Assembly: GCA_039810085.1 (NCBI GenBank)
Contig: JBDHWG010000021.1
Span: 1 to 64,000, forward strand
DNA from: JBDHWG01 sp039810085
Lineage (GTDB): Bacteria > Chloroflexota > Anaerolineae > Epilineales > JAHCIE01
Length of the DNA stretch: 64,000 nucleotides
Reading direction: 5' to 3'
Shown: positions 34,162-42,949 of the stretch, piece by piece
How positions within the stretch are numbered: position 1 is the first letter of the stretch
How the letters are laid out: every line of letters begins with the position of its first letter
Notes under the pieces: model-generated
What the model saw: only the letters and a program-made list of their open reading frames with translations
The model's database searches: none
What the model was told of the DNA's origin: nothing
Position numbers and translations under genes: made by a program

Positions 34162-35652
34162 CTACTTGTTGTACTTGTCGTAGATCGTCTGGCAGGCTGT
34201 CTGGGTCTCCTTGATGGCGTCGTCGATGCCCTTCTTGTCCACGACAATCTTCTGTACCATCTTGGGCGTCAGGAAGTTGTTCTGGTACTCGGCAAACGCC
34301 GCGTTGTCCACGTCGGGGTAGGCGGGCGCAGTGCCGTTGACCGCCAGGTCTGCCAGGCCCTTGTGAACTTCGCTGGTCTGGAAGATGGACGCCGACTGCT
34401 CACTCTTGAGCACCGGGCCGTAGATGGCGTTGGCGTAGTAGTCGGCCATGAACTTGTCATCGGCCAGGAACTCCATCAAGTCCTTCGCCAGCTCCTTATT
34501 CTTGCTGTTTGCCCAGATGCCACGATACTGCGGGTTCTGGGTCGAGATGCGCATCTTCGGGCCGGCTGGTAGCACGGAGTACTTCGTGGCGTCGAGCAAC
34601 TCCTTGTCGTTCTGCTGCATCCAGATGCTCACGCTACCCGTGTTGGCGATGAACAGCGCCTGACCGGACTGGTAGGCGTTGTTGTCACCCGCGCCGTCCC
34701 ACGTCGTCACGCCAGGGGGGAAGAGATTCTGGGCGTAGGCATCGGTGATCCACTTGAGGAAGGCGCGCGTCTCCGGCGAGTCGATAGTACACTTCTTGCC
34801 GGTGTCGTCGGCAACGCGGCCGCCCCACGCCTGCATCATCTGCGTGGTCAGGTTGCCGTCGCCCACGTTCGACAGTGCGAAGCCCATGCCGAAGGTCTTG
34901 GGCGGCTTCTGCGCGGCGGCGGCCTCTTTCGACAGCTCCTCCCAGGTGTCCGGCGCTTTGTCGAAGCCCGCCGCCTTCAGAGCGTCCGTGCGGCGGAAGA
35001 GAACGTTGCCGCCCACGCCGAAGGGGATGCCGGGGATCTTCCCGTTGAACGTCTTGGGGTCGGTGGCCTTGGTGACCGGGTCGAGCCAGCCGCCGTGGGC
35101 GTCGCCAATCTTCTTGTACAGGTCATCCAGCGGGACGAGTTGGTTCTGGGCGTTGAGCTGGAGCATGAAGTCGCGGCCCAGGTCGAAGGCGTCGGGCGCG
35201 TTGCCCGCCTGGATGGCCGCCGAGACTTTCTGAACGGTCTCGTTCTGGTTGACCATCACGACTTCGACCGGAATGTTGCGCTGCTTGCCCCACTCCTTGA
35301 CACGGTCCTCGAACATCTTGTTGGCCTTGTCCGAGAAGATGAGGCCGCCCCAGTAGACGAACTTGTCGCCCTGGAGCTTCGGCAGCGCGCCCGACGCGCC
35401 ACCCGCAGACGCGGAGGCCGCCGTCGGCTGGGCCGCCGCAGGGGCCGAAGTGGGCTGGGCTGCCTTCGGAGCCGCAGTCGGCGCTTCGGCCTGCTTCGCC
35501 GCCGGCGCTGCCGTAGCCTGTGCTTGCTGCGCAGGCTGCTGAGCCGGCGCAGCGGGCGCCTGGGCGCACGCCGCCAAGGCGAGCGCCAACAGCGCAACGA
35601 TTGCAGCCAAAATGATGGGGTGAGCGAAACGGGTGTGCGATTGGTTCATCAA
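34162..35652 (-). CDS. Carbohydrate ABC transporter solute-binding lipoprotein
   Basis: The 496-residue protein starts with a lipoprotein signal peptide with lipobox LAAC (ALALAAC), followed by about 60 residues of Ala/Pro/Thr/Gln linker. The body is a CUT1-type binding protein of the MalE/UgpB fold (GDKFVYWGGLIFSDKANKMF, NAPDAFDLGRDFMLQLNAQN, AWGGRVADDTGKKC). It would be anchored outside the membrane and deliver a sugar to the two permeases downstream. The flanking enolase-superfamily gene suggests the ligand is, or yields, a sugar acid. Confidence 0.93.
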   Translation of the reverse strand: MMNQSHTRFAHPIILAAIVALLALALAACAQAPAAPAQQPAQQAQATAAPAAKQAEAPTAAPKAAQPTSAPAAAQPTAASASAGGASGALPKLQGDKFVYWGGLIFSDKANKMFEDRVKEWGKQRNIPVEVVMVNQNETVQKVSAAIQAGNAPDAFDLGRDFMLQLNAQNQLVPLDDLYKKIGDAHGGWLDPVTKATDPKTFNGKIPGIPFGVGGNVLFRRTDALKAAGFDKAPDTWEELSKEAAAAQKPPKTFGMGFALSNVGDGNLTTQMMQAWGGRVADDTGKKCTIDSPETRAFLKWITDAYAQNLFPPGVTTWDGAGDNNAYQSGQALFIANTGSVSIWMQQNDKELLDATKYSVLPAGPKMRISTQNPQYRGIWANSKNKELAKDLMEFLADDKFMADYYANAIYGPVLKSEQSASIFQTSEVHKGLADLAVNGTAPAYPDVDNAAFAEYQNNFLTPKMVQKIVVDKKGIDDAIKETQTACQTIYDKYNK

Positions 35653-35691
35653 GCTCCTCCTTGAAATTGTGTCGAACAGGCGGGCCGCCTG

Positions 35692-36918
35692 TCAATACCC
35701 GTGCATACTGCCGTCGGCGCGTCGAATGGCCGGCAGATACTTGCGATGCCAGGGGAAGCGCGCCGCCAGTTCCTCATCGATGTCCACGCCCAGCCCCGGC
35801 GCATCCGGCAGCTTGAGGTAGCCATCGTCGAACCATGCGCCGCCGGTCATGACCTCGTGAACGATGTCGGCGTGGCGCACCCATTCCTGGATGCCAAAGT
35901 TGGGAATCGCCATGCCCACGTGGGCAGAAGCCGCCGCGCCAATCGGGCCGACATCGCCCGGGCCGTGGAACGCCGTGCGGATGTCGAACGGCTCGGCCAT
36001 CGCCGCGAGCTTCTTACCCTCGGTGATACCGCCGATATGCATCGGCGAGCAGCGCATGTAGTCAATCGTTTGGTCCAGGAGCATGGGCATGATCTGGAAC
36101 TTGCTGCTGATAATCTCGCCGATGCCGAGGGGCGTCGTGCTGGCCTCGCGCACCATCCGCATGCCTTCAACGTTCTCGGGACTGATGGGGTCTTCCAGGA
36201 ACATCAGCCGGTACGGCTCCAAGGACTTCGCCAGCCGCGCCGCCTGGATCGGCGAGAGGCGGCCGTGGGCGTCGTGGAACAGCTCCACGTCCCAGCCGAC
36301 TTTGTCGCGTAGGTGGTCGAACAGCTTAGGGACGATTTGCAGGTACGGCTCCGGCTCCCAAACACCCTCATAAGGGAGTTGCTTCTCGAACGCCTCGCGG
36401 TACGCCGGGTCGTTCCTGTCCTCAGCCCCGTAGCCGCCCGGCATGCCCGGCGTCTCGACCTGGGCGCGAATCACCTTGTAGCCACGCTCTTTATACTTGA
36501 GGACTTCGTCGGTCACGTGTTCGAGATCGCGCCCATGGGCGTGGACGTAGGTCAGCAGGCCACGCCGCGTCGGGCCGCCGAGCAGCGAGTACACCGGCAA
36601 CCCGGCCACCTTGCCCTTGATATCCCACAGCGCCATATCGATGGCGGCCAGCGCCGTGTTCTGGATCGGGCCGCCGCGCCAGTATGCGCCGCGATACAGG
36701 TATTTCCAGATGTCCTCAATCGCGCCGGGGTCCTTGCCAATCAGCACAGGCGCAAGATGGTTCTCCAGGAGTGAGGCGACGGCCAACTCGCGGCCATTCT
36801 TGGTGCCTTCGCCGACGCCGTAGACGCCGGCGTCGGTCAAGATTTTGACCAGGACGTAGGTCTGGCCGGCCTCCCCAGCAGGAGTGGTGACGAATACGCG
36901 AACCTCGGTTATCTTCAT
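35692..36918 (-). CDS. Mannonate/galactonate dehydratase-like enzyme (enolase superfamily)
   Basis: The likely start is ATG 36918 (MKITEVRVFV). The 408-residue protein belongs to the mandelate-racemase/ManD branch of the enolase superfamily. It contains NTALAAIDMALWDIKGKVAG, the segment YKVIRAQVETPGMPGGYG, the metal-ligand strand VELFHDAHGRLSPIQAARLA, LEDPISPENVEGMR, and PLGIGEIISSKFQ. These enzymes remove water from sugar acids such as D-mannonate or D-gluconate to give 2-keto-3-deoxy acids. It is the first gene of an operon with the sugar importer, so a hexuronate/aldonate catabolic role is inferred. Confidence 0.88.
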   Translation of the reverse strand: MKITEVRVFVTTPAGEAGQTYVLVKILTDAGVYGVGEGTKNGRELAVASLLENHLAPVLIGKDPGAIEDIWKYLYRGAYWRGGPIQNTALAAIDMALWDIKGKVAGLPVYSLLGGPTRRGLLTYVHAHGRDLEHVTDEVLKYKERGYKVIRAQVETPGMPGGYGAEDRNDPAYREAFEKQLPYEGVWEPEPYLQIVPKLFDHLRDKVGWDVELFHDAHGRLSPIQAARLAKSLEPYRLMFLEDPISPENVEGMRMVREASTTPLGIGEIISSKFQIMPMLLDQTIDYMRCSPMHIGGITEGKKLAAMAEPFDIRTAFHGPGDVGPIGAAASAHVGMAIPNFGIQEWVRHADIVHEVMTGGAWFDDGYLKLPDAPGLGVDIDEELAARFPWHRKYLPAIRRADGSMHGY

Positions 36919-36980
36919 CGGTAACCCCGTCAAGATATGTGGTGACTCTCGCGGTCACGCAGCAGGTAAGGTAAGGTGGA

Positions 36981-37023
36981 GTAAAGCAGCGCCGCTCCCT
37001 GTGGTATCAGGGCAGCGGCGCTG
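36981..37023 (-). terminator. Probable intrinsic terminator after the 37049-37408 gene
   Basis: On the minus strand a GC-rich stem CAGCGCCGCT/AGCGGCGCTG (arms 37014-37023 and 36987-36996), extended inside by CCCT/AGGG, is followed by CTTTAC. The U tract is short, so this may be a weak terminator. It sits between the small gene and the dehydratase-importer operon. Confidence 0.5.
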
Positions 37024-37048
37024 AGTGTACAACGAGCGCGGCGGTGTG

Positions 37049-37408
37049 TCAAGTGAGACTCGGCGCGTCGTCCTCTCGGCGCTTACGCTTCTTGCCGCGT
37101 TCCTCGACGGGCGCGGTACGCAGCCACTCGACCCATTGGGGCGACATCTGCGCCTGCTGCCAGTCGTAGAGTAGGTCGGTGCAGACGCCACGCAATGGCC
37201 CGTTGTTCGGCCCGTGGGCGTCAACGTAGGCCGCCAGCATCGGCGCAAGTTGCGTGGGATCAGGGTCGGCGGCGATGATGTCCTCGATAACCTGGAGCTT
37301 GAGCGCCGCGCCGTACTCGTCGGCGCGCATGTCGCGGGCGCGCTCGCGGGGCTTCTCCCACCGCGCGCGCATCAACTCGAACAGTTCCTTGGGCCGCAAC
37401 TCGGACAT
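37049..37408 (-). CDS. Small hydrophilic protein, unknown function
   Basis: The start is ATG 37408 (MSELRPKELF), with AAGGA six bases upstream, rather than a GTG 18 bases earlier. The 119-residue, helical, charged protein ends in a basic-then-acidic tail (EERGKKRKRREDDAPSLT). No family was recognised. It is separated from the importer operon by the terminator-like hairpin and from fdhE by a 117-bp MITE-like repeat. Confidence 0.6.
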   Translation of the reverse strand: MSELRPKELFELMRARWEKPRERARDMRADEYGAALKLQVIEDIIAADPDPTQLAPMLAAYVDAHGPNNGPLRGVCTDLLYDWQQAQMSPQWVEWLRTAPVEERGKKRKRREDDAPSLT

Positions 37409-37447
37409 GCCAATTCCTTCGTTCACCGAGACTCGTTGCCCAATCAG

Positions 37448-37564
37448 TCATTGCGAGCGAGGCGAAGCAATCTCGCACTGTGCAATAGATATGCTAATGC
37501 TGGAAAGCCAGGCTGTATGTCTGCGCAAGATTGCTTCGTCGTCCTACCGTCCTCCTCGCAATGA
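37448..37564. repeat. MITE-like 117-bp element with CATTGCGAG inverted ends
   Basis: Perfect 10-base terminal repeats TCATTGCGAG and CTCGCAATGA bound a 117-base stretch. A second inner inverted repeat (GACGAAGCAATCT-type arms: GCGAAGCAATCT near 37462 and AGATTGCTTCGTC near 37528) lies inside them. The motif CATTGCGAGCGAGGCGAAGC is a known dispersed repeat in several bacterial phyla, including Chloroflexota. It contains no plausible gene and fills the gap between the small gene and fdhE. Confidence 0.85.
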
Positions 37565-37577
37565 CGCCCACAGCGTG

Positions 37578-38471
37578 TCATGCGAGCGTAATGCCCGGCG
37601 TGTCGCCGAAGTTCAGGTCGAGCTGCCAGGCGTCACTCCGCCCCGCCGGCCGCCCTAGCCCGCGTTCCTCCGCCAGCACGTCCAGGTGCAAACTGCGCAG
37701 ATTCTCGACCGGCAATTGCTCGGCGGGCAGCGCGGCGAAGGTCGTCTCGGTCTTGACGTAGGCACGGCAGTTGTCACACGTCTCGACACGCCAGCGGGCG
37801 TCGCCCTCGGCGCTGAAGTACCCGAGTAGCGACGTATCGGTCGTGTCGCAGAAGGGGCAGCGCAGCCGCTGAGCGCGCCAATCGCCGCCGCACAAACCGC
37901 AGCGCAGCCGCCGCGTCAGTTCCACGCCGCGCCACTCGCCCAACGCAGGCCACTCGCCACAGATGGGGCAGTAGCCCATCTGCCAGCGTTCCAGGTCGAG
38001 CTTCGGGTCAGCCGCGGCAACCCACGCTTGCAGGGTCGGCGCGATGCTCCAGCGCAGCAAGCTCGGCAGCAGCGGCGCGTCCAGCCGCTGGGCCTCCGCC
38101 GCCAGAGCTTCCGCATCCCCGGCAAGCGCAGTGAGCAGCCAGCCTCGCGCCGCCACCGGGCCACGCGCCGCCTGCTGGATGGCCCGCGCCTGTGCCTTCG
38201 TCTCGCGCCGCCGCTCGATGAGCTTCAGCAGAGCATGTAGAACGCGCTCAGGGTGACCAAGGTCGAACTCGGTCTCGTGCCCCGGCAGCAGTGGAATGCC
38301 CCGCGCCACGCGCACACGCACCTCGTCTGCCCTCGGCAGCCAGGGCGGCACCGACGCGGGCGGGCGATACTGGCACAGCATGATGTCGTGCTGGAGCAGC
38401 GCCGCCTCCCGCAAATCGGGTTGCTCACGGCCAAGCTGTTCCAACATCTTTAGAGCATCATCAAGTACCAT
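37578..38471 (-). CDS. fdhE: Formate dehydrogenase accessory protein FdhE
   Basis: FdhE is a cytoplasmic maturation factor needed for active respiratory formate dehydrogenase. The 297-residue protein has the diagnostic cysteine pairs of its rubredoxin-like domains: CPICGEWPALGEWRG, LRCGLCGGDW, LRCPFCDTTD and VETCDNCRAYVKTE. It is in the same orientation as the formate dehydrogenase genes 4-9 kb upstream, which supports the assignment. Four unrelated-looking genes intervene, so the whole stretch may be one long transcript. Confidence 0.93.
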   Translation of the reverse strand: MVLDDALKMLEQLGREQPDLREAALLQHDIMLCQYRPPASVPPWLPRADEVRVRVARGIPLLPGHETEFDLGHPERVLHALLKLIERRRETKAQARAIQQAARGPVAARGWLLTALAGDAEALAAEAQRLDAPLLPSLLRWSIAPTLQAWVAAADPKLDLERWQMGYCPICGEWPALGEWRGVELTRRLRCGLCGGDWRAQRLRCPFCDTTDTSLLGYFSAEGDARWRVETCDNCRAYVKTETTFAALPAEQLPVENLRSLHLDVLAEERGLGRPAGRSDAWQLDLNFGDTPGITLA

Positions 38472-38513
38472 GCATATTCCTCGATAATCGTGGGGACGCG
38501 GTGTATAGCTTCT

Positions 38514-39851
38514 TTACTGGCGCACAAAGTGGAGAGCCTGGAACTGCGCGCGGAAATCCACGACATCGGGCCTGACGCGGGTCGGTTCCTCGCCCTCCAC
38601 CAGCACCCGCGCCATGAACTTCGCCACGGTACGCATGTCCTGCGGCCGAATCCCCCAGCGCGTCACTTCCTGCGTGCCGATGCGAATGGCGTTGGCATCG
38701 TCCGGTAGCTCGGCAATGGGCAGGGTAATGCTGCTCATCAGCAAGTTCGCGCCGGACAGCCGCGCCGAGGCCCGATTGCCGCCGCCGTAGGCCAGCGCCT
38801 GGACGGCGACGTGCTGCGAGCCGGTGAAGCCCCTGCCTTCGACGTGATGCACCGTCACGCCGTACTCGTCCAGCGCCTCCGCGAGCGCCTGGGCGTTGGC
38901 GATGCACGCCGCCCCATACTCCGGCCCGAACTCCAGCAGGTCCAGCACAGCCACCACCATCGCCGCCGCTTTGCTCAAGTCAAAGTTGGCGGTCATACCG
39001 GGGTACGCTACGCGCTCAAGACGGTCGGCGAGCTCCGCTGACGTGGTCAGGATGACGCCCGACGGCGGGCCGCCGAATGACTTGTACGTCGAGCCGGTCA
39101 TGACGTCCGCGCCCTCGTGGAGCGGCTGCTGGAAGTGGCCGCCGGCGATGAGGCCGCCCATGTGAGCCGCGTCGTACAGGACGTATGCGCCAATCTCATC
39201 GGCCACCTGGCGCACGCAGCGCAGCGAGTAGGGGAACAAGCACATGCTGCCTGCGACGATGATGAGCCTGGGCCGCAACGCCCGCGCCTTCTCCACGAAG
39301 GCCGCCTCGTCGATGTCCATGCGCGCGGCGTCGAAGGGGACGTCGTGAACGTCCAGGCCGTAGAAGCCCGCCGCGCCCGCCGCGTGGTGGCTGACGTGCC
39401 CCGCTGCCGCGTCGGAGAACGCCATCACGGTGTCGCCGGGCTTCGTCGCCGCCATGTAGACGTAGAGGTTGGCGATAGTCCCGCTCGGCACGCGGTACTC
39501 CACGTAGGGCGCGTCGAATAGCTTCTTGAGCAGCGCCGCGAGCATGATCTCAATCTGATCGCCGTACTGCATGCCCATGTTGTACTTCGCGCCGGGGTAA
39601 CCTAGGCTGGCGCGGCTGCCGAGGGTAGACGACAACATGCGGCCGACGCGCGGGTTGACGATATTCGTGCCGGCGTAGAGCTGGACGCACTGGTGGTCCA
39701 TGTACTGCTCATGGGTCGTCACCAGGCGCTCAAGCTCCTGATCCAGTTCAGCGTTGGACATCATCAGGTAGCGCGCGGTGTTTTCCTGGATAAAGGCATC
39801 GACCTCCGAGCCAACCCACGGGCGGCGCGAGGCGAGTTCTTCTACGTTCAT
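38514..39851 (-). CDS. Serine hydroxymethyltransferase-like PLP enzyme
   Basis: This 445-residue fold-type I PLP enzyme resembles GlyA: QLYAGTNIVNPRVGRML, NMGMQYGDQIEIMLAALLKK, YVEYRVPSGTIANLYVYMA, the PLP-ring Asp in VLYDAAHMGGLIAGGHF, and the Schiff-base lysine near 257 in GSTYKSFGGPPSG. Classical SHMT has TTTHKTLRGPRGG at that point, so this is a divergent branch. It may act as SHMT, aldolase or transaldolase on beta-hydroxy amino acids. Its place between formate dehydrogenase and FdhE would fit one-carbon metabolism, but that is inference. Confidence 0.8.
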   Translation of the reverse strand: MNVEELASRRPWVGSEVDAFIQENTARYLMMSNAELDQELERLVTTHEQYMDHQCVQLYAGTNIVNPRVGRMLSSTLGSRASLGYPGAKYNMGMQYGDQIEIMLAALLKKLFDAPYVEYRVPSGTIANLYVYMAATKPGDTVMAFSDAAAGHVSHHAAGAAGFYGLDVHDVPFDAARMDIDEAAFVEKARALRPRLIIVAGSMCLFPYSLRCVRQVADEIGAYVLYDAAHMGGLIAGGHFQQPLHEGADVMTGSTYKSFGGPPSGVILTTSAELADRLERVAYPGMTANFDLSKAAAMVVAVLDLLEFGPEYGAACIANAQALAEALDEYGVTVHHVEGRGFTGSQHVAVQALAYGGGNRASARLSGANLLMSSITLPIAELPDDANAIRIGTQEVTRWGIRPQDMRTVAKFMARVLVEGEEPTRVRPDVVDFRAQFQALHFVRQ

Positions 39852-39876
39852 TCGACCTCCACTGGGGCGGGGTAGA

Positions 39877-40890
39877 TTAGTGCGGCTTGCGGGCGAGAAT
39901 GAGGCTGCGGTAGGCCGCCGTTGGCATCAGGCGGCAATCCTGGAAGCCCGCAGCCCCAAGTATACATCGAAGCTCGCCCAGGGAGTAGCATTTACCGCGC
40001 GTCGAGAGCATGAGGAAAACGGAGTACTCGGCGACATCCAGTGGGCCGCTCTTGTCCTCGCCCAGGTGCGTGTCGTGGATGGCAATGAGGCCCCCCGGCG
40101 GCAGGGCGTCGAACGATTTCTGGATGAGTATCTGTACCGCCGGCGCATCCCAATCGTGGAGGACGTGGGAGTAAAGGTGAATGTCGAAACCACGGGGCAG
40201 GGGATCGGCGAACATGTCGCCTGCAATCACCGAGACGCGCTCGCCCAGGCTCCTACGCGCGATGGCTCGGCGAGTGGCCGGTAGGACGGCTGGCATCTCC
40301 AGCACAGCCACCTCGAGGTCGAGGTGGGCCTCGGCAATGGCGCAGCCGTAGACGCCAGAACCGCCCGCGATGTCGAGCAAACGCCTGTATCCAGAGCAGT
40401 CGAGGCGCTGCGCCAGGGCAGGGGCCAGATACGCGCCGCGGCTGTCCATCGCGGCGGTGAACGCCTGGGCAAAGTCATCGCGCTCCATTGCCCGCGCCCA
40501 CTCGGCCTCGTCCGGCTGGCTGCCCCAGCCGAAGGGGTGGTCGGTGCGCAGAACGTCGAGGATCTGGCGGCAGATGGGGCGATCTTTGAGAGAGGCGAAG
40601 TAGGGGCCGAGGCTCCAGGGCGAGTCGGCGGTCAGGAAGTCGCGCGCCAGGGACGTGAGCGCGAGCGTCTCGCCCTCGCGCTGTAGCAGCCCCATCGCCA
40701 CAAACAACGTCACCGTCACATCGGCGGGCCGGGCCGCAATGCCGAATCGTTCCGTGATGCCCTGGAGGGTAAGCGGCTCGCGGGCCAGGACAGTGAAGAA
40801 GTCCAGCCCGGCGATGGCCGTGACCAGCAAGTCCGAGGCGTAGATTCCGTCGCGGCGGCGGAATAGCGCCGTCGGGTCGGTCGCGGGCAA
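39877..40890 (-). CDS. SAM-dependent O-methyltransferase (small-molecule type)
   Basis: The 337-residue protein has the two-domain layout of plant-type/antibiotic O-methyltransferases. An N-terminal winged-helix dimerisation domain (TAIAGLDFFTVLAREPLTLQ, FVAMGLLQREGETLALTSLA) precedes a Rossmann SAM domain with RLLDIAGGSGVYGCAIAEAH near 170-190, the acidic loop AVLEMPAVLPATR, VIAGDMFADPLPRGFDIHLY, and SHVLHDWDAPAVQILIQKSF with the catalytic His. The acceptor is unknown. It lies 25 bases upstream of the SHMT-like gene. Confidence 0.87.
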   Translation of the reverse strand: MPATDPTALFRRRDGIYASDLLVTAIAGLDFFTVLAREPLTLQGITERFGIAARPADVTVTLFVAMGLLQREGETLALTSLARDFLTADSPWSLGPYFASLKDRPICRQILDVLRTDHPFGWGSQPDEAEWARAMERDDFAQAFTAAMDSRGAYLAPALAQRLDCSGYRRLLDIAGGSGVYGCAIAEAHLDLEVAVLEMPAVLPATRRAIARRSLGERVSVIAGDMFADPLPRGFDIHLYSHVLHDWDAPAVQILIQKSFDALPPGGLIAIHDTHLGEDKSGPLDVAEYSVFLMLSTRGKCYSLGELRCILGAAGFQDCRLMPTAAYRSLILARKPH

Positions 40891-40905
40891 GGCGCTCGGA
40901 GACAG

Positions 40906-41142
40906 TTAACGCTTGTCCTTCTGCTCGGCGGGCGGCACGGAGCCGGTCGCGCCAATGGGGGACAGATAGGGCGCGGGCGTCACGCCAATGAACTTGCTCG
41001 GCCACGGCTCCACCGTCGGCTTACGGTTACCGATGTCGCCGCCCAGGCCGCCAGCGCGCTGCCGCTGAGCCTCCGGACTGGCGCACGCTGCCAGGGCCAG
41101 GCACAGCAGCAAAATCGCCAGCGTCATCAAGAGCTTTTGCAT
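40906..41142 (-). CDS. Small lipoprotein, unknown function
   Basis: The start is ATG 41142 (MQKLLMTLAI), with GGAG upstream. The 78-residue product has a lipoprotein signal peptide ending in the lipobox LAAC, then a short Pro-rich hydrophilic segment (PWPSKFIGVTPAPYLSPIGA). There is no domain beyond the signal. It lies between the deacetylase and the methyltransferase genes. Confidence 0.65.
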   Translation of the reverse strand: MQKLLMTLAILLLCLALAACASPEAQRQRAGGLGGDIGNRKPTVEPWPSKFIGVTPAPYLSPIGATGSVPPAEQKDKR

Positions 41143-41160
41143 ACGTGGTTTCTCCAACGT

Positions 41161-41186
41161 GGAGCGCCGACTGAAGCCGGCGCTCC
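41161..41186. repeat. CGACTGAAG hairpin repeat
   Basis: GGAGCGCCG and its exact complement CGGCGCTCC flank the loop ACTGAAGC. It sits in the 48-base gap between the deacetylase stop and the small lipoprotein start. A shorter member with the same core (GCGACTGAAGTCGC) occurs at 46946-46961. Confidence 0.7.
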
Positions 41187-41190
41187 TGTG

Positions 41191-42018
41191 CTATGGCTGA
41201 GCGGAATCTAATCGCCGCGCTACGTCTCCCATGCGCTCGAACCGCACGTCGCCGCCGTCTCGGCAATGATTGATGAATTGCTCCAGCATCGCCATCCGAT
41301 GCCCACGCCCGATGACCTGTGGGTGCATCGCAATGGTCAGGATGCCGCCGTCGACGTGCTGGGCCATCCAGTCGTAGTCGGCGGTCCAGATTTCCAGCAC
41401 TTTGCTCGGCGCGGACGTGCCGTTGCGGTACGGGTTGAAGTTGAATTGGAAGTGCGCCCAATCGTCGAACTCGTAGGACATGGGCAGCTCCCACACCCGG
41501 GCCTTCTGCCCACGTACCAGGGGCGTCTGCTGCGTCACTTTATCGCCCAGGCGCGGGTGATACGGGCGAAAGTCGTCGGCCATCAGGCTTGAGTCGTACA
41601 GGAAGCCGTGCTCTTCGATCAGCGATAGCGTCACCGTCGAGTAGTCGCCGGACGGTGAGCGGAAGCCGAGGGGCTTGACGCCAACCCGCGCCAGCGCCTC
41701 GAAAGCGCGCTCCATGTCCTGGCGCTCCTCGTCCGGTGTCTGCTCACTGGGGTCCACGTGGGCGTAGGAGTGGTGGCCGATCTCGTGGCCCGCGTCCTGG
41801 ATCATGCACACTTCGTCCGGAAACGAATCCACCGTGTGGCCGGGGATGAAGAAGGTCGCCGGGATATCGTAGCGCCGCAGCAGGTCCAGAATGCGCGGGA
41901 CGCCGACCCGCGCGCCGTACTCGCCGCGATAGAGCATGGCGGGCGTGACGTTCTTGTAGCCGAACCAGACTGACATGGCGTCGAAGTCGAAGGTGAGGCA
42001 GACGGTGTTGTCAGGCAT
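41191..42018 (-). CDS. Polysaccharide deacetylase (NodB-homology) family protein
   Basis: This 275-residue carbohydrate esterase family 4-type protein shows motif 1 CLTFDFDAMSVW (Asp-containing), motif 2 HEIGHHSYAHVDPS (the H-x-x-x-H metal pair) and motif 3 GFRSPSGDYSTVTL, with ATFFIPGHTVDSFPDEV in between. There is no signal peptide, which points to the cytoplasmic PuuE-like/peptidoglycan-deacetylase-like subgroup that acts on small amides as well as sugars. It starts 6 bases after the NrfD-type gene, so it is transcribed with the formate dehydrogenase genes. Confidence 0.85.
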   Translation of the reverse strand: MPDNTVCLTFDFDAMSVWFGYKNVTPAMLYRGEYGARVGVPRILDLLRRYDIPATFFIPGHTVDSFPDEVCMIQDAGHEIGHHSYAHVDPSEQTPDEERQDMERAFEALARVGVKPLGFRSPSGDYSTVTLSLIEEHGFLYDSSLMADDFRPYHPRLGDKVTQQTPLVRGQKARVWELPMSYEFDDWAHFQFNFNPYRNGTSAPSKVLEIWTADYDWMAQHVDGGILTIAMHPQVIGRGHRMAMLEQFINHCRDGGDVRFERMGDVARRLDSAQP

Positions 42019-42024
42019 AAGCTC

Positions 42025-42939
42025 TCAGATGTGGTGCGGCATCATGACCATGACATAGCGCAGCAGGAAGCCGCCCACTAGAACGAGCGCCGGCGCGACG
42101 TACATGACCCAGCGCGCGTGCCCGGCGAAGCGGTGCAGCAGCAGCGGCACAATCAGGCCGAGGACGGCGACGCCGAAGACGAGAATGAGGCCGTAGATGC
42201 TCGTCAGGACGATGCTGGACAAGGCTGCACCCAGGGCGATGAAGAAGATGACGATGATCGCCAGCTCGAGGATCATCGCCCAGCGATCGAAGCCGTTCAG
42301 CTCGCCCAATCCTTCCTCAGTCTCCACGTTCTTTGGCGTGAGCAGGTACGTGGCGGCCACGCCGGTCGAGGCGGCGGAGGCCAGGAAGAGCGCACCCATG
42401 AAACCCTGGTCACTCCAGATGGGCTGGTTCGAGGTGTCCATCAGGACGCCGGTGTAGGAGGCGATGAAGAACCCGAAGAACGAGCCGAGGAAGTTGAAGA
42501 TCGTCCCGATCCATCCGTGGTGCAGGGCGTTCATGAAGTTGCCGAAGGGCAGACGGATGCCTAACTCCCACAGGGAGTTGAGGAACGAGGCAGCGCTGAA
42601 CGCGCCGAAAATGAGCAGCGCCCACGCGCCGACAGACATCGGCGACCACCACTTGAACATCGGCAGGTACGTCTCCGACTGGATAACCATGTGCCAGAAG
42701 CGCTCTGGCCGGTAGAGATCGACGATGAGGAGGATACTGCAGATCGACACCAGCGGGAACGCGATCAGGTGCGCCGTACGAATAATCGCCCGGTGACAGT
42801 CGCCGCCGATGAGCTGCGCCAGCGCCGCCGTGAAGTACGAGCCGGCTGCGATGCCGCCGAGCCAGAAGTAGATGATGACCCATAGGCTCCAGTTAGGGTC
42901 GAGGACGAACTGCGTCTGCGTGGGAAGAGGAGAGGGCAT
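42025..42939 (-). CDS. NrfD/PsrC-type membrane subunit of formate dehydrogenase
   Basis: This 304-residue integral membrane protein has about eight predicted helices and belongs to the NrfD/polysulfide-reductase membrane subunit family (WSLWVIIYFWLGGIAAGSYF, LFLASAASTGVAATYLLTPK). Such subunits exchange electrons with the quinone pool. It directly follows the Fe-S subunit gene, in the place where E. coli fdn has the cytochrome b subunit FdnI, so this complex is likely haem-free in the membrane. Confidence 0.9.
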   Translation of the reverse strand: MPSPLPTQTQFVLDPNWSLWVIIYFWLGGIAAGSYFTAALAQLIGGDCHRAIIRTAHLIAFPLVSICSILLIVDLYRPERFWHMVIQSETYLPMFKWWSPMSVGAWALLIFGAFSAASFLNSLWELGIRLPFGNFMNALHHGWIGTIFNFLGSFFGFFIASYTGVLMDTSNQPIWSDQGFMGALFLASAASTGVAATYLLTPKNVETEEGLGELNGFDRWAMILELAIIVIFFIALGAALSSIVLTSIYGLILVFGVAVLGLIVPLLLHRFAGHARWVMYVAPALVLVGGFLLRYVMVMMPHHI

Positions 42940-42949
42940 TTCGCCTCCT

